A stretch of 64,000 nt of DNA from Druceiella hillmani (lineage: Eukaryota > Arthropoda > Insecta > Lepidoptera > Hepialidae). The DNA lies in contig JAYKKI010000032.1 of NCBI GenBank assembly GCA_039881145.1, positions 15,069,501 through 15,133,500 on the forward strand, in the 5' to 3' direction. Below the pieces are notes generated by a model. It ran no database searches and had not been told where the DNA came from. It saw only the letters and a program-made list of their open reading frames with translations. Below are positions 45,430 to 56,405 of this stretch, in pieces (positions within the stretch are counted from its first letter, which is position 1; every line of letters starts with the position of its first letter). Both the position numbers and the translations under genes were made by a program.

Positions 45430-46195
45430 CGACAAAGCCAAGCACTGTTCATTCAAAAATGGGAATTCTGACCAGTTCGATGAACCTCATCCAAAGCGAC
45501 GTCCTACAATTGATTAAGTTAGGTTCGCATTGTTTCGCAGAACTATTTTCATGCTCTTATTCTGCAATGAAAAACAACTTCATGCTTTGAGAAAGAAGTG
45601 GAAATATTCCATTTGGCACCACATGAGCTAACACCCTTTCAACTTCAGAGGAGAGCTAATGTGTGCTTGGAGCTATTGAGTTCCCATCGTACCAATGAGA
45701 AGTTAAAGTATTTAGTTACAGGAGATGAAAAATGGGTGGCTTATGTTAATTTTTAGCGTAAACGCCAATGGCTAGGAGCTGGAGAAAAAGGTGTACCTGG
45801 ACCAAAATGTAATATTGGACAAAATATACTTTTTAATGCATGATTACTAACAGGACAATTACAGCTAAGATTTATTGTGAACAATTGAGCAAAGTCACAG
45901 CTAAACTTCCTTCAAATCAAAGCAAAGTTTATTTTTAACATGACAATACTTGACCCCACGTAGCAAAAGTAACGCGTAAAAAACTTCTTTCACTTGGTTG
46001 AAGTATGCTACTTCACCCACCGTACTCTCCAGATCTTTCGTTATTTAATTACTATGTATTTCCCTCTCTGTCCAATAATTTACGTGGTAGAAAATTTAAA
46101 AGACGAAAGTCATATCAAAATTGAACTACAATGGTTTTTCAGTCCAAGGCCCAAAGATATCTACAAGGACGGAACTTGATTGTTATGGATGGCCG
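45430..46195 (+). pseudogene. Decayed mariner transposase
   Basis: Ordered mariner blocks appear in shifting plus frames. First is an N-terminal 'FKNGNSDQFDEPHPKRRPTI' (family: rsGdfsleDeprsGRPs). Then LTPFQLQRRANVCLELLSSH and YLVTGDEKWVAYVNF (the TGDE-W block, first catalytic Asp kept), RKRQWLGAGEKGVPGPKCNI, and HDN-stop-PHVAKV near 45942 (family HDNARPHVA, second Asp kept). Next is HPPYSPDLSLFNYYVFPSLS near 46016 (third Asp kept), then NNLRGRKFKRRKS. Near 46135 a C-terminal QSKAQRYLQGRNLIVMDGR follows. Several stops and frameshifts make it nonfunctional. No terminal inverted repeats were identified; a TA-rich tract lies just upstream (45386-45416). Confidence 0.85.
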
Positions 46196-46390
46196 TTGTT
46201 ACTCGCCTCACGATGCCTCTCCATCTCTCCCTATTTTGCGTCGCCCTGGTGCACTGTTACAGGAGACCATCTATAGCAGACTTGATTTGGTGCCTTATAC
46301 TCTTCCCTACACAACAATGCGCTCTATGGATCTACTATCTCCACGCATGCCGTGACCAATAAATTTTGGAATCCGTGTCTGAGCAAGTAT

Positions 46391-46392
<2 letters not shown>
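46196..46392 (+). other. Unassigned GC-richer segment after the mariner
   Basis: It is open in two plus frames (for example RRPGALLQETIYSRLDLVPY then TLPYTTMRSMDLLSPRMP). It may be part of a second transposon inserted at the mariner 3' end. No family is recognised. Confidence 0.25.

Positions 46393-46465
<73 letters not shown>
46393..46465. repeat. (TA)n microsatellite
   Basis: About 73 bases of pure AT/TA dinucleotide. The Tyr/Ile run in the minus frame 46307-46537 comes from it. Confidence 0.95.
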
Positions 46466-46472
<7 letters not shown>

Positions 46473-47051
46473 GGAGTCTTACTTATGTGATGATTTAATC
46501 GCATATTAAGGCACCTTAGGGAGAGAACGACAATCATTTTGAGAAGAATATTTATTGATGTCGTTTATTCTGCGCCATATAAGAAAAAACATAGAATACT
46601 GAAATCGTACCTACTTTTCATTTGATATATCTACCAATTTTTCGTGTCAAATAATTCTATTCATAAATTGTGCGAACTTAAATTGTTAGGTGAAAACAAA
46701 TCGTGATTTCGTTTTGTGTTATGTTCTGCTCTCCGTGTTTAAAGAAAGATTAGTGAAGATTAATGTATTATTTAAAACTAAGTGAAAGCCGATCGTAAAA
46801 TGATAACAAATGTTGGCCGTTAATTTAATGTATTTCGTATTCACATTTTTGCGACCCAGAATCGAATTATATCGGAATTATATACTTTCCCACGGTATTC
46901 AATTGCTCAACTACTTAATTGCGGTGTACCAGATTATAATTTGTTTATGATATGCGAGATTGAGTTTCTTAAAATATGTCGACGTTATGAACTAATGTGT
47001 CATAGAATTTATAAATTTCTTATTAGGTAATCATTTCTTTAACATTACGCA
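46466..47051. other. AT-rich spacer, nothing recognised
   Basis: No frame, repeat or RNA gene supported. Confidence 0.45.
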
Positions 47052-47100
47052 AACACACACACACACACATACACACACGCACACGCACACGCACACGTAC

Positions 47101-47132
<32 letters not shown>

Positions 47133-47179
47133 GCTCACGCACACGCACACGCACACGCACACACACACACACACACACA
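47052..47179. repeat. (CA)n/(CACACG)n microsatellite
   Basis: Pure CA at both ends and a hexameric CACACG/CACGCA interior with occasional T. It is the only CA-type tract in the window and a potential Z-DNA former. Confidence 0.95.
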
Positions 47180-47249
47180 GGTGCATATATTTCAAATTAA
47201 GAGAATTTTTCTATGTAATTTAATAGTATATATAATAAATATTTAACAA

Positions 47250-47578
47250 ATTAAATCATAATAAAATGAAAAGTCATTCTACGGATTAAAAAACATTTAT
47301 GATTTTTCAAAATAAATAATATAATAACTAGTCACCGTCTATATATATAGAGCTGGTGGAATATATATTAGAAATCTCACAAAGCACTAAATGATGAAAG
47401 ATGTTTCACATATTTAAATAACGATAAAATGAGAAGTCATTCCATAGGTTACAAAATATTCGCAAAATTCAAATAAATAAGTACATGAAACTAGTTGCCT
47501 GCTGCATATACGAAGCAAGTACGAGCTGGTCGAATAGGCTGGAAGAATTCCATAATTCATTAAATGAAGATACACGTA
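47250..47578. repeat. Diverged tandem duplication, about 165-bp unit
   Basis: ATAAAATGAAAAGTCATTCT.. AACTAGTCACCG.. GAGCTGGTGGAAT.. AAATCTCACAAAGCACTAAA then TGATGA is echoed by ATAAAATGAGAAGTCATTCC.. AACTAGTTGCCTG.. GAGCTGGTCGAATAGGCTGG.. AATTCCATAATTCATTAAAT then GAAGA. Confidence 0.75.
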
Positions 47579-47814
47579 TAAAAATGTTTTTAAAGAAGGT
47601 TTTTTTGAAGGCTATTTAAAATCATGAAATCAAAAACGTTACTAAGTGCAAAAAATATACTAGGTGGTATAGAAACCTCGACCATATTTTACTACAAAAG
47701 AATGAATGTTACATTAAATATAAGTAAGAAATAAATTTTACTACTTAGGAAAAACTTCACTTTGCTTTTATTATTTATATTAATATCACTGTTCTGATCT
47801 GAAATCAACACAGA

Positions 47815-48367
47815 CGATTTGGCTCCAGAACTGAGGAGACGGACAACTGCAGCAAACAGTTGCTTTCATGGACTAAGAAGATTTCTGAAATCCAGTAATA
47901 TCAGAAGAGACACTAAGCTATTACTACATAAAAGCTTAATTTGTCCCAAACTGGTGAAAAAACCTTTGCAATTTTCGAACGAAAAATCCTCGGATTCATC
48001 TATGGTGGGTTCTTTGACAAAGGGTTTTGGAGAAGGAGAACTTTATCGCTTATTTAAAAAACTAAACATAATAAAATTTATAAAAATTGAACGCGTGAAG
48101 TGGGCAGGCCATGTAATTGGAGTGAAGTAATATAGAACGACAAAACGATTTTTTTCTGGCCAAACCAACTAGCTCAAGAGGAAGAGAAAGACCCAAATTA
48201 AGATGGACGGATAACCTACAAACTGTTTTCGATGCTCTCACTATAACAAGCTGGAAAACCGTGGCACCCAGAAGAAGGGCATTTAACAGTCTGCTTGAGA
48301 AGCCAGCGTCCACCAACGCTGTCGAGCTACTGAAAAAAAATACAACTGTTACCAATCAAATTTACTA
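47815..48367 (+). pseudogene. RTE-like LINE, C-terminal part of the polymerase ORF (decayed)
   Basis: The first frame (from about 47819) reads APELRRRTTAANSCFHGLRR, FLKSSNIRRDTKLLLHKSLI and CPKLV, then a deleted 'LTYGSE-W' region and ELYRLFKKLNIIKFIKIERV then KWAGHVIGVK. After a stop and frameshift near 48130 another frame gives AKPTSSRGRERPKLRWTDNL, QTVFDALTITSWKTVAPRRR and AFNSLLEKPAST. This is the standard C-terminal order of RTE-type LINE proteins ('RR...ANRC.FGL...LKS..LSR.TK..LYKTLI.PVL', 'R..RL.WAGHV.RM', 'GRPKLRW.D....DL..LGI..WR..A.DR..W'). The minus frame 48062-48355 is a shadow. It is separate from, and opposite in strand to, the copy at 28.2-28.8 kb. Confidence 0.85.
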
Positions 48368-49569
48368 GAATTTAGTGATATAAGCATTCTAAACTTGGTC
48401 AATAGTCATGATTAGACGTGGACTCTACCCCACTTTCATGAACCGACTAGTATCCGTGTTATACTCGTATTTAATTCTACTATATTGCTAGAAGAATACA
48501 TTTAAATGAGTGCATCGCCAGATGATAATTTACTCTTTTCCTTAGTGTATCTGACTCAGTTCTTAGAGCTTATCTGTTCAACGATTCACGAATGAGGTCC
48601 ATAAGCGGTGTTTTGCCAAATTAATTTATATACATATTTATAAACATGCTGTATCTATCAATACATATTCTATTTATCTTAATAGCTTACTGTATCTGCC
48701 TTAAAAAAATTTAACTTTCAGAAAAAAAAATGTCGTAAACTCTCACAATTTAACCATTCCATCTTGTCAAGTACTGCTGCGCTGCATTTAGCGGATTCAA
48801 ATACTTTTATTTAATATATTGATATTATTATTTTTTATTAAATATATTGATATCCATTTGTGACAACCTAAAGAGACCTAAAACTTTGCATTCGTTTACA
48901 AAAACAAATTTAAAACAGTTTTTAATAAAACGGTCAAGCATCATCTATTCATACGTGAGCTATCCACATAACAAAAAATGAGACACGTTTTTTTGTCACG
49001 AATCTAACTAAAGTTAATGCCGCCGATGACCGGGCGCCTCAGAGCGCCTTAAGCCCCTGATTACCGCGTAATACTGGCTAGCTGGATCATGCTCTTATAT
49101 GGCTGTTGCTAGTTGGAAGCTTCGGCGAAGATTTCCCACGGCCCGTGACAAAAAATGCCTCCTCAGGCTACAGTGGGACTTAGCTTTATTTTGTATCGTA
49201 ACGTGTTGTGTATGTCGGACAGTTTTTAAAGCACGGCTTCTTAAACAATTCCATGCGGTATTGTTTTTCGGTTAAGAATATATTTAGTGTTTGTATGCAG
49301 CTTAATTTCGATATCTAAATCAAATAATTATTTAACTTTTCCAAAGAATATGTTATAATGCTGTCATTAATAATGTTTTTTTCAATATACCAAAGTATTT
49401 GTATTTACTGCCTGTTTGTCAATTTATTTATCACCTTCTTTAGTCACGATTAGTCAAGTAATTAATAATTTTGCTAAAATTGCATTAATGGAGAAAATAG
49501 TTGCACTATTATAGTTGAAGTATTACCAATAAAAAATTATTGCACGTCTATAAAATTACGTAAAATAAA
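48368..49569. other. Spacer with one GC-richer patch
   Basis: Around 49018-49175 a GC-richer block (GCCGCCGATGACCGGGCGCC, GAGCGCCTTAAGCCCCTGAT) has no clean frame and no recognised family. The rest is AT-rich and unremarkable. Confidence 0.4.
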
Positions 49570-49628
49570 ACTATAAACATTACCAACTAAAATTTAGATA
49601 ATAATTTTTAGTTAGAAATGTTTATAGT
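49570..49628. repeat. Hairpin, 59 bp
   Basis: ACTATAAACATT and an inner AACTAAAA on the left pair with TTTTAGTT and AATGTTTATAGT on the right. A compact palindrome, possibly a MITE core. Confidence 0.8.
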
Positions 49629-50400
49629 GGTAATATAACTTGATGTTTGTTCCAACAAGTTACGTCACATTGGATTTTGCTGTCATGGTAAACTATATTT
49701 TATGATAATTAAGTAAATGTTGAGTCATCCTTAATGACGACGTTAAACGTTAAATCAGTAAGTTTATAGAAATATATTAGATGAAGATAACTTTGAACAT
49801 CGTTTCCTATAAATTTTCGCTTTTCTATGTAACATAAATGGATTTTGTTTATAAGTTTTCCATTTTTGTCTTAATATTGAAATTAAAATAGTTTTTTTGC
49901 CAAGAAACGTCGCCAAATAAATAAATATAAACAGTTTTATATTTCTTTAGTTAAATTAAAAAAATATTTTATTTCTGTTGTAAAATTACAATTTTTTTTT
50001 ATTGGATTCTCTAGTCGAATTTTTAAAAACGATACTGCCCTCACTAAATATTGTTTTTTTTCAAAATAATTAAATGAATACGTATAAATCTATTGGTTTT
50101 GGAAATTTTCTAACAGCTGAATACCTTAATGTACGTCACTTCATGCTTGCAAAATTGATGACATTGGATAAAAATTTTCTCAAAATATAAATGAAAAACG
50201 AAAAACCATAACGTCATTATGTTGTTTATAAAATTGATCTGATAATGGCTTTAATTTCGTAGGTACATTCTAGCAATTTATCTGGGTTCCATTCTCTCTC
50301 AAAGATTTTCTATACAGAAAACTTTATTTTCCAAAATTATGAAATAAAGAATATTATAATATTTTTTTTGGTAAAAAAAGCTATTAATTATCTACAATAA
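49629..50400. other. AT-rich spacer, nothing recognised
   Basis: No supported feature. Confidence 0.45.
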
Positions 50401-50508
50401 TATAAGCTTTTGAGCATCGTTAGTGTCATCAAAATTTTCAACACCCTTCACCATCGAATGAAAGATATTGAAACTTTTAATGACACTAACGATACTCAAA
50501 AGATTATA
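50401..50508. mobile_element. Short MITE or hairpin with 29-bp ends
   Basis: TATAAGCTTTTGAGCATCGT then TAGTGTCAT at the left and ATGACACTAACGATACTCAA then AAGATTATA at the right are inverted with two mismatches around a loop of about 50 bases. Confidence 0.85.
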
Positions 50509-50764
50509 TTTAAATATTACTGTTTATAATTATAAGCTTTTATTTTTAAATACGCTTATGAAGTTTGCTTACATTTTTGAAACACCAATCTTATGAAAAC
50601 TAAGCTTAAAATTTTTAATAATATATTTATCACACAACTAATCGATTCAGTACAACCTAAATGACAACAAATATAAAGTTTGTATTTTATCTATACGGTT
50701 TATGTAAACATCAATAGCCATATTTTCTGATTCAAATGTTTAGGTTGCTAAAATGTATTTGAAA

Positions 50765-51068
50765 CACAATTAAATGAAACTACATGATGTAGTATTATTT
50801 CTATTTTATTTAAATTCTTTACCACGACCTAGGTTTCGTTGTGTGATAACATCTTCGGATGGGCTATTAGCAAAGATTAAATTAAAACTAAATTTTTGTC
50901 TTTATTAATTTCAATCTTTGCTAATTGCTCATCTGAAGATGTTGTCATACAACGAAACCTTGGTCGTGGTACAAAATTTAAATAAAGTAGAAATAATACT
51001 ACATCATGTAGTTTTTTTTAAGTGTGAGTAATGAATTTCTACAAAATTAACGCCAAATATATTCAATG
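50765..51068. mobile_element. Foldback MITE, copy 2
   Basis: The left arm starts CACAATTAAATGAAACTACA, then CTTTACCACGACCTAGGTTT, then CATCTTCGGATGGGCTATTA then GCAAAGATT. The right arm (about 50920-51060) inverts it through CTTTGCTAATTGCTCATCTG then AAGATGTTG, AACGAAACCTTGGTCGTGG, AATAATACTACATCATGTAG, and the outer CTACAAAATTAACGCCAAAT then ATATTCAAT. That outer segment is the same end seen at the left of copy 1 (582) and in copy 3 (63205). Confidence 0.85.
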
Positions 51069-51496
51069 TCTTCAAAACATTATTATATGCGACAACTGTC
51101 CTAGGACGTGTACTTGGACTGCCGTACGCCAGTAACGAACTCCAATTCCAAGCTAGGTATGTACCCACATGCATTTTTCATCAAATACACAAACTGCAAT
51201 TAACCTTCCGCATTGGTTACATATAGACCCAAACCGATAATGAATATTAATATCGAACAAATGAATTACGATTGAGTGCACCTAATTGCACCACGTCGTT
51301 ATATTCACAGCCCCGGAACGGATGAATGGCTGTTAATGGCGACGACATTGACATTTGCCTTTTCAGGAAGGAGCTTTTAATTAAGACTATTTACTTCCTC
51401 GCACTCTATTAGGACTTTGACATCATTCTTTAAACCCTGACGAATGTTGACTAACTGGCGTGGCGTACTTGTACAAACGCCACTCCATACACGAAC
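51069..51496. other. Spacer of moderate GC, nothing recognised
   Basis: 51100-51480 is less AT-rich than average, with no frame or repeat assignable. Confidence 0.4.
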
Positions 51497-52190
51497 AGGT
51501 CGGACATCACGATCGGTCATATTGACACGTATTTGTTGGTGATTGTTATTTCCAGAAGAGTGTTTATTCGAGAGATAAGTATATTACACGCATCTGTGGG
51601 TGATTTTTATTTCCAGAAGAGTGTTTATTCGAGATAAGTATATTGACACGCATTTGTGGGTGATTTTTATTTCTAGAAGAGTGTTTATTTTAGATAAATA
51701 TATTGACACGAATTTGTAAGTAATTGTCATTTCTAGAAGAGTTTTTATTCGACATAAGTATATTATTCCGGATAAGTATATTGACACGCATTTGTCGGTA
51801 ATTGTTATTTCCAGAAGAGTGTTTATTCGAGATAAGTATATTGACACGCATTTGAAGGTGATTTTTATTTCTAGAAGAGTGTTTATTTTAGATAAATATA
51901 TTGACACGAATTTGTAAGTAATCGTTATATCTAGAAAAGTGTTTATTCGAGATAAGTAAATTAACACGCATTTGTTGGTGATTGTTGTTTCCAGAAGAGT
52001 GTTTTTTCGAGATAAATATATTAATTCCAACTTGTATTAATTATTTTGGATATCAGTGAAGTGATCGTCGAGCTGAATAAACCCATGCTTTATTATTGAA
52101 ATTGTTTTAAGTTTAATTGGACAAATTTTATTTCAAAATTAGCTACTATGATTGAAGTATTCAGTGGAAAATATAACCGATCAGCAGTAA
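51497..52190. repeat. Unit A of a local duplication, internally expanded 66-bp minisatellite
   Basis: After GGTCGGACATCACGATCGGT a 66-base unit (ATTGACACGCATTTGTTGGT, GATTGTTATTTCCAGAAGAG, TGTTTATTCGAGATAAGTAT) is repeated about 7 times to 52022. One unit near 51757-51780 carries a partial internal duplication. A unique right part (TTCCAACTTGTATTAATTAT to ATAACCGATCAGCAGTAA) follows. Because 66 is a multiple of three, a 148-codon minus frame made of 22-residue repeats stays open; it is an artefact. Confidence 0.92.
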
Positions 52191-52193
52191 TAT

Positions 52194-52455
52194 AGGTTGG
52201 ACATCACGATTGGTCTCGTCATATTGCCACGCATTTGTTGGTGATTGTTATTTCCAGAAGAGTGTTTATTCGAGATAAGTATATTATACATTCCAACTTG
52301 TAGGAATTATTTTGGAAGTCAGTGAAATGATAGTCGATTTGAAATAACCCACGCTTTATTATTGAAATGGTTTTCAGTTTAATTGAACAACTTTTGTTTC
52401 AAAATTAGCTACTATGATTGAAGTATTAAGTGGAAAATATAACCGATCGGCAGTA
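52194..52455. repeat. Unit B of the same duplication, unexpanded
   Basis: GGTTGGACATCACGATTGGT, one single 66-base minisatellite unit, then TTCCAACTTGTAGGAATTAT to ATAACCGATCGGCAGTAA. It matches unit A except for the array expansion, so the two arose by tandem duplication. Confidence 0.9.
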
Positions 52456-52544
52456 ACTTATGAAAATAGTATTGCAGACGCTATTTCCATACGAATAAAT
52501 CCCCACCAACTTGGTATTAAAATTAAAAGTTGTGTGCTTTATCG

Positions 52545-53180
52545 TTAGACAAAAATTGGCCAAGTGCAAGTTAGACTCGCGCACGAAGAGTTCCGTAGTA
52601 CGAAATAATATTAAACTTATAAGTTTTTATTTCTCAGACACTGTAGAAAACAAAATTATTGCTGCGGTCGGTACCGAAAATATCCCATATCCCATTAACT
52701 GTACAGTAAATCTTATTCAAATCAATTTTCACGAGAGTTTATTTTAAGTGTTAGTTAGTACCTTAATTTCTTTTAGAATTTTACAAACGTTAGTTAATAA
52801 GTTACATAGTTTTTAAGATTTTAGAAGCGGATACTTCACCAATTATTGACTTAAATAAGTAAGTTATTTTGGGACGTATATATCATTTTTAAAACCTATC
52901 TAACGATACCCCACACATCTATGTACGCTGGATTTCTTTTCATTCTTGAGTTGCATTCATGGAGTGCCATCCCTAATTTTTTTTTCATAATTTCACTATT
53001 TCATTGCATAGAGGTTCATAAAAGATAACTACCATCCAATTTTCATCTATATAGTGAAAACAGTCTCCAAATATCCGTTACATATAGACAAACAAATGAA
53101 TAGACAGACCGACGGACAGACGGACAGGATGAAATTATAAGAGTTCCATTTTTCCATTTGGCTACGAAACCCTGAAAAGA
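52545..53180 (+). mobile_element. Dispersed Lepidoptera-type repeat element
   Basis: The left end AAATTGGCCAAGTGCAAGTT then AGACTCGCGCACGAAGAGTT then CCG, and the right end AGACAGACCGACGGACAGAC then GGACAG then AAGAGTTCCATTTTTCCATT then TGGCTACGAAACCCTGAAAA, are the two characteristic ends of a very common moth repeat (family knowledge). The interior is diverged and noncoding. The plus frame 52511-52747 crosses its left end. Confidence 0.65.
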
Positions 53181-55214
53181 CCTTACAAACCAATCCATCA
53201 TCATAAAAGGAACAACCTCGCTCGCCAACAATATTTTTATTTCTTGATTAGCTTTCTGATTCTTATTTTACTAGTAAATGTTAAGCTCTTTTGCAGGTAT
53301 ACAAGATGCATATATTAAATAGTACACAGTACTACATGTACACTCCGTATACTGACGTACACTCCCTTGTTACTAGAACCGACAGCATCTTCGATTAAGA
53401 TTAGAAACTGGAAAAACAAATTTACAAATCTAATTACGGGAAGCATACCTATTTTTTTAAAAGTTATCTTAAATGAAAGACTATTACGAATACAGGCTAA
53501 GTGTCCCATTTTTTCGTTATAAACTTTCAATATAATTTCATGAGACTGAATACGCAAGGTTTAGATTTGGAATAGTATAGATTAAATACGGGCTGAAAGC
53601 ATTATCAGACCAGATACAATGAGCTGGCCCTGAATTCTAGGTGGTAGACCCTATACTGAATACAAGAGTGCTTAAGATCGATTATGAAGCCGAAGATTAT
53701 TTTGGATAACATGGTCAGGCTTTTAATGAAACACGCTTAAAGTGGATTAGACGGGGAGATACATGCTCAAAATTTTTATTCAAAAATAAACTTGAAACAA
53801 ATTACTCACTTCCGCATAGGAGAATTAGTAATAACTATAGATACAATTAACTTTCCTTTTTTACATTTTGTTATGCACTATGGAAGATTTTGTCATAACT
53901 TCCTACTTCGCTAATAAATTTTAATAATTTATGACGTCCTTCATTTGTCAGACATTAAACAATAAAAAATAAAAAACTTTTGTTTCCTAAACAATTTTTT
54001 TTTATAAATACATATGTATATCTGCTTCTTCCTTAATTTTACATGTTTTTGGTGTTTATCAAAAAAAAATCCTAAATGTCAATTCTCAAGAAACGTTTTG
54101 TCCCGATGTGATGGCCGTGACAAAAGAGACAAGTAAAAAATATTTATAGTTTCCGTGTATAAACATTTTAATAATTGACTTGAAATTATTTCAACATCCG
54201 CTGACGTGTTCTAATAAAAATTAGGAAAGATGAGTATGTTGCTCATATTATACAATTTTAATAATTTAAGCAACTTAATTTTCTTTTTAAATAAAAAAAA
54301 TTGGTGTGATTAAGACCACAATGTAGAAGTGAAAACTTTGGCAACCAATATAACCGTACTGTGTGTGTTTGAAATTTTCAATACGTAAATTTTAAAAAAT
54401 AACATACGCGTGTTATATTAAATTATACTCAAATAAAATATTATATAAAAATAGAATGTAATTCTTGAAATGATACACTCTGTATTAGACGGTGAACCCG
54501 ATCGGCCGATGCCGAAGGGAACTGAATTTACCTGAACAATGCAGTTCTCATTCAATTGACAATAAATCAACATTTTTGAATTTGGAACTCGCTTGACTTA
54601 TGCCGAAAGGAGCAGAGTTTACCCAATTCAGTGTCACAGACCCGACGCTAACGAAACAGTTTCGTTCACTGCTCAGAAAAATGTGCAGGTCCGCCTAAAG
54701 AAGTTTTCATTCCAAAAATAGACGTGAACTCATATTATGCTCTAATATAATTTTTTTTAAATGTTACATAGTTTCTAATAAAAAACAGACTATCTTTTTA
54801 CTAATATGGGATACATTTCATTAGTGTTATGTGTTTCCCAAACAGTAATAGAGTTACTGGTAATCCCTCATGATCCCCATTCTATGAAAGTAATATCTGC
54901 ATAGAACGTTATGCTGGTTATTTATTTTGGAAGTATGGAAGCTGTATATTCCTGTAACTTTTCAATACCACTTCCATTCTATAATAGGGTAAGAGCCAGC
55001 TGCAAAAAGATGGTAAGTTCGAGAAAATATAAAATAGATAAAATTATGTTTTATTTAAAATCATATTTCACTTATCTATTATTATTATATATATTATTTT
55101 TATTCGATTTATTCAAATTTTTATTTGTAACTTTTTGTATAACGAAAATTTCAACAAAATTCTTCAAGTAGTTTTTCGTTATAATAGTACTAATAAAGTC
55201 CAATAGTAAGAGTT
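53181..55214. other. AT-rich spacer, no gene recognised
   Basis: A loose duplication at 54506-54625 (GATGCCGAAGGGAACTGAAT then TTACC, and TATGCCGAAAGGAGCAGAGT then TTACC, about 95 bases apart) is the only structure seen. Frames at 53315 (-) and 54911 (+) have no motif. Confidence 0.4.
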
Positions 55215-55400
55215 AGTTATTATTCATTTATTTATTTATTTACGTACTTTAGTATAACTAATTGGTACTTACAGCCAACAGAAACCAATGCGGCCCCGCT
55301 CAAAGAGCGGCCGGGAATCAAAACTGGGTCTCCGCGGTGTGCCGCGCCGCCAAAGGCTGTATGCCTTGTGATCAACCCAAAACATCACGACAACGACAAT
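55215..55400 (-). mobile_element. tRNA-derived SINE, copy 3
   Basis: On the minus strand: TTGATCACAAGGCATACAGC, GGCGGCGCGGCACACCGCGG then AGACC, a mutated B box (AGTTTTGATTCCC), a GCCGCATTGGTTTCTGTTGG body, and a tail ACTAAAGTACGTAAATAAAT then AAATAAATG. The tail gives the SINE 3' end, and the same phrase is built into the 181-bp satellite at 6.4-7.3 kb. Confidence 0.8.
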
Positions 55401-55804
55401 TTTATTATTTTAAACAAATATAATAATAGTTGTATAACTAGGTAATAAATTCCCCGCCCCCCGCTTAAATAGCACTTCGACATACACTTCTTTTTTTTAA
55501 TTCAATCCTAAATTTTTTTGGTTAAATTTCGTTGAAATTTTTAAATTTCTATCAAATTTGTTTTAAAATGAAATTTAGTAGTTGTGTTTTATTCTGAGAC
55601 ATATAAACAGAGAATAATTATAAAAAAAAGTTTATTATATACAATAAACTCAACACTTGTTCATGAATATCTTTGATGTGGAGATATACTATTGTAACAA
55701 TTTATTAATTAATGATCCAAAATCGCTCAAGTCAAAATGCTGGATACTACACTTGACAAAAAATCCAGTCAAACTGACAATAAAAGGAACTATTTCATAA
55801 CTAT

Positions 55805-55809
<5 letters not shown>
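55401..55809. other. AT-rich spacer, nothing recognised
   Basis: A C-rich phrase (CCCCGCCCCCCGC) near 55453 and AT-rich remainder. No feature. Confidence 0.45.
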
Positions 55810-55874
<65 letters not shown>

Positions 55875-55908
55875 ATATATAATATATATATATATATTTA
55901 TATGTATG

Positions 55909-55952
<44 letters not shown>

Positions 55953-55963
55953 ATATATATATT
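55810..55963. repeat. Compound (TA)n/(TATG)n microsatellite
   Basis: About 154 bases of TA with TATG, TTTA and TACA interruptions. The overlapping Tyr/Ile frames 55737-55982 and 55861-56178 come from it. Confidence 0.95.
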
Positions 55964-55967
55964 TTAC

Positions 55968-56001
55968 AATCAGTGGGTATAGATATTTATACCCACTGAT
56001 T
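55968..56001. repeat. 14-bp-arm perfect hairpin next to the TA tract
   Basis: AATCAGTGGGTATA and TATACCCACTGATT pair perfectly around GATATT, right after the TA microsatellite. The arrangement parallels 24111-24188. Confidence 0.85.
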
Positions 56002-56044
56002 ATAAAAAAAATACAATGTTATAAACTTCAAATATTTCAAAACA

Positions 56045-56177
56045 CAAAATGCTTTACATTTTTATTGAACACTTTATGGCTCAGCCATTTCAACTCCCAC
56101 ACACTTTACGAACCACTGGTCGACCCACATGAACGCCCGTGTAAGGCGGCGGTCCGAGATATTGCGGAATCTGTGTA
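56045..56177 (+). other. Exon-like patch
   Basis: The end of a plus frame is GC-richer and protein-like: [20 protein letters not shown] then [10 protein letters not shown] and stop. No acceptor is confirmed and the family is unknown; it may be a decayed exon. Confidence 0.2.
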
Positions 56178-56405
56178 AAGTAATAACATCTAATGATAAT
56201 TGAGACAAAAATTGACATTAGATGACGAAGATCTTTTCTCACGACTTTTTATAAAAATTGTGGAGCGCCTTTTTATGATGATCGTTATTGCCCTCGACGC
56301 AACACGGTTTCACTCGGAAGTTCCAACGGGCCTTTTGTTAAGAGAACCTCAGATTTAATTAGCGATTAGTTTGATAGTCGTATTTAATTGAATTTGTCAA
56401 TCGTT

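Noticed and set aside
48062..48355. 97-codon minus-strand frame
   Set aside because: It is the antisense shadow of the plus-strand RTE-like LINE, whose translation matches known block order.
51584..52030. 148-codon minus-strand open frame with 22-residue repeats
   Set aside because: It is created by a 66-bp minisatellite whose period is a multiple of three. Unit B of the same duplication lacks the expansion, and composition is Ile/Leu/Ser-driven with no start context.
55737..56178. Two overlapping frames rich in Tyr and Ile
   Set aside because: They read through the (TA)n microsatellite. Only the GC-richer last 40 codons were kept as a low-confidence exon-like patch.
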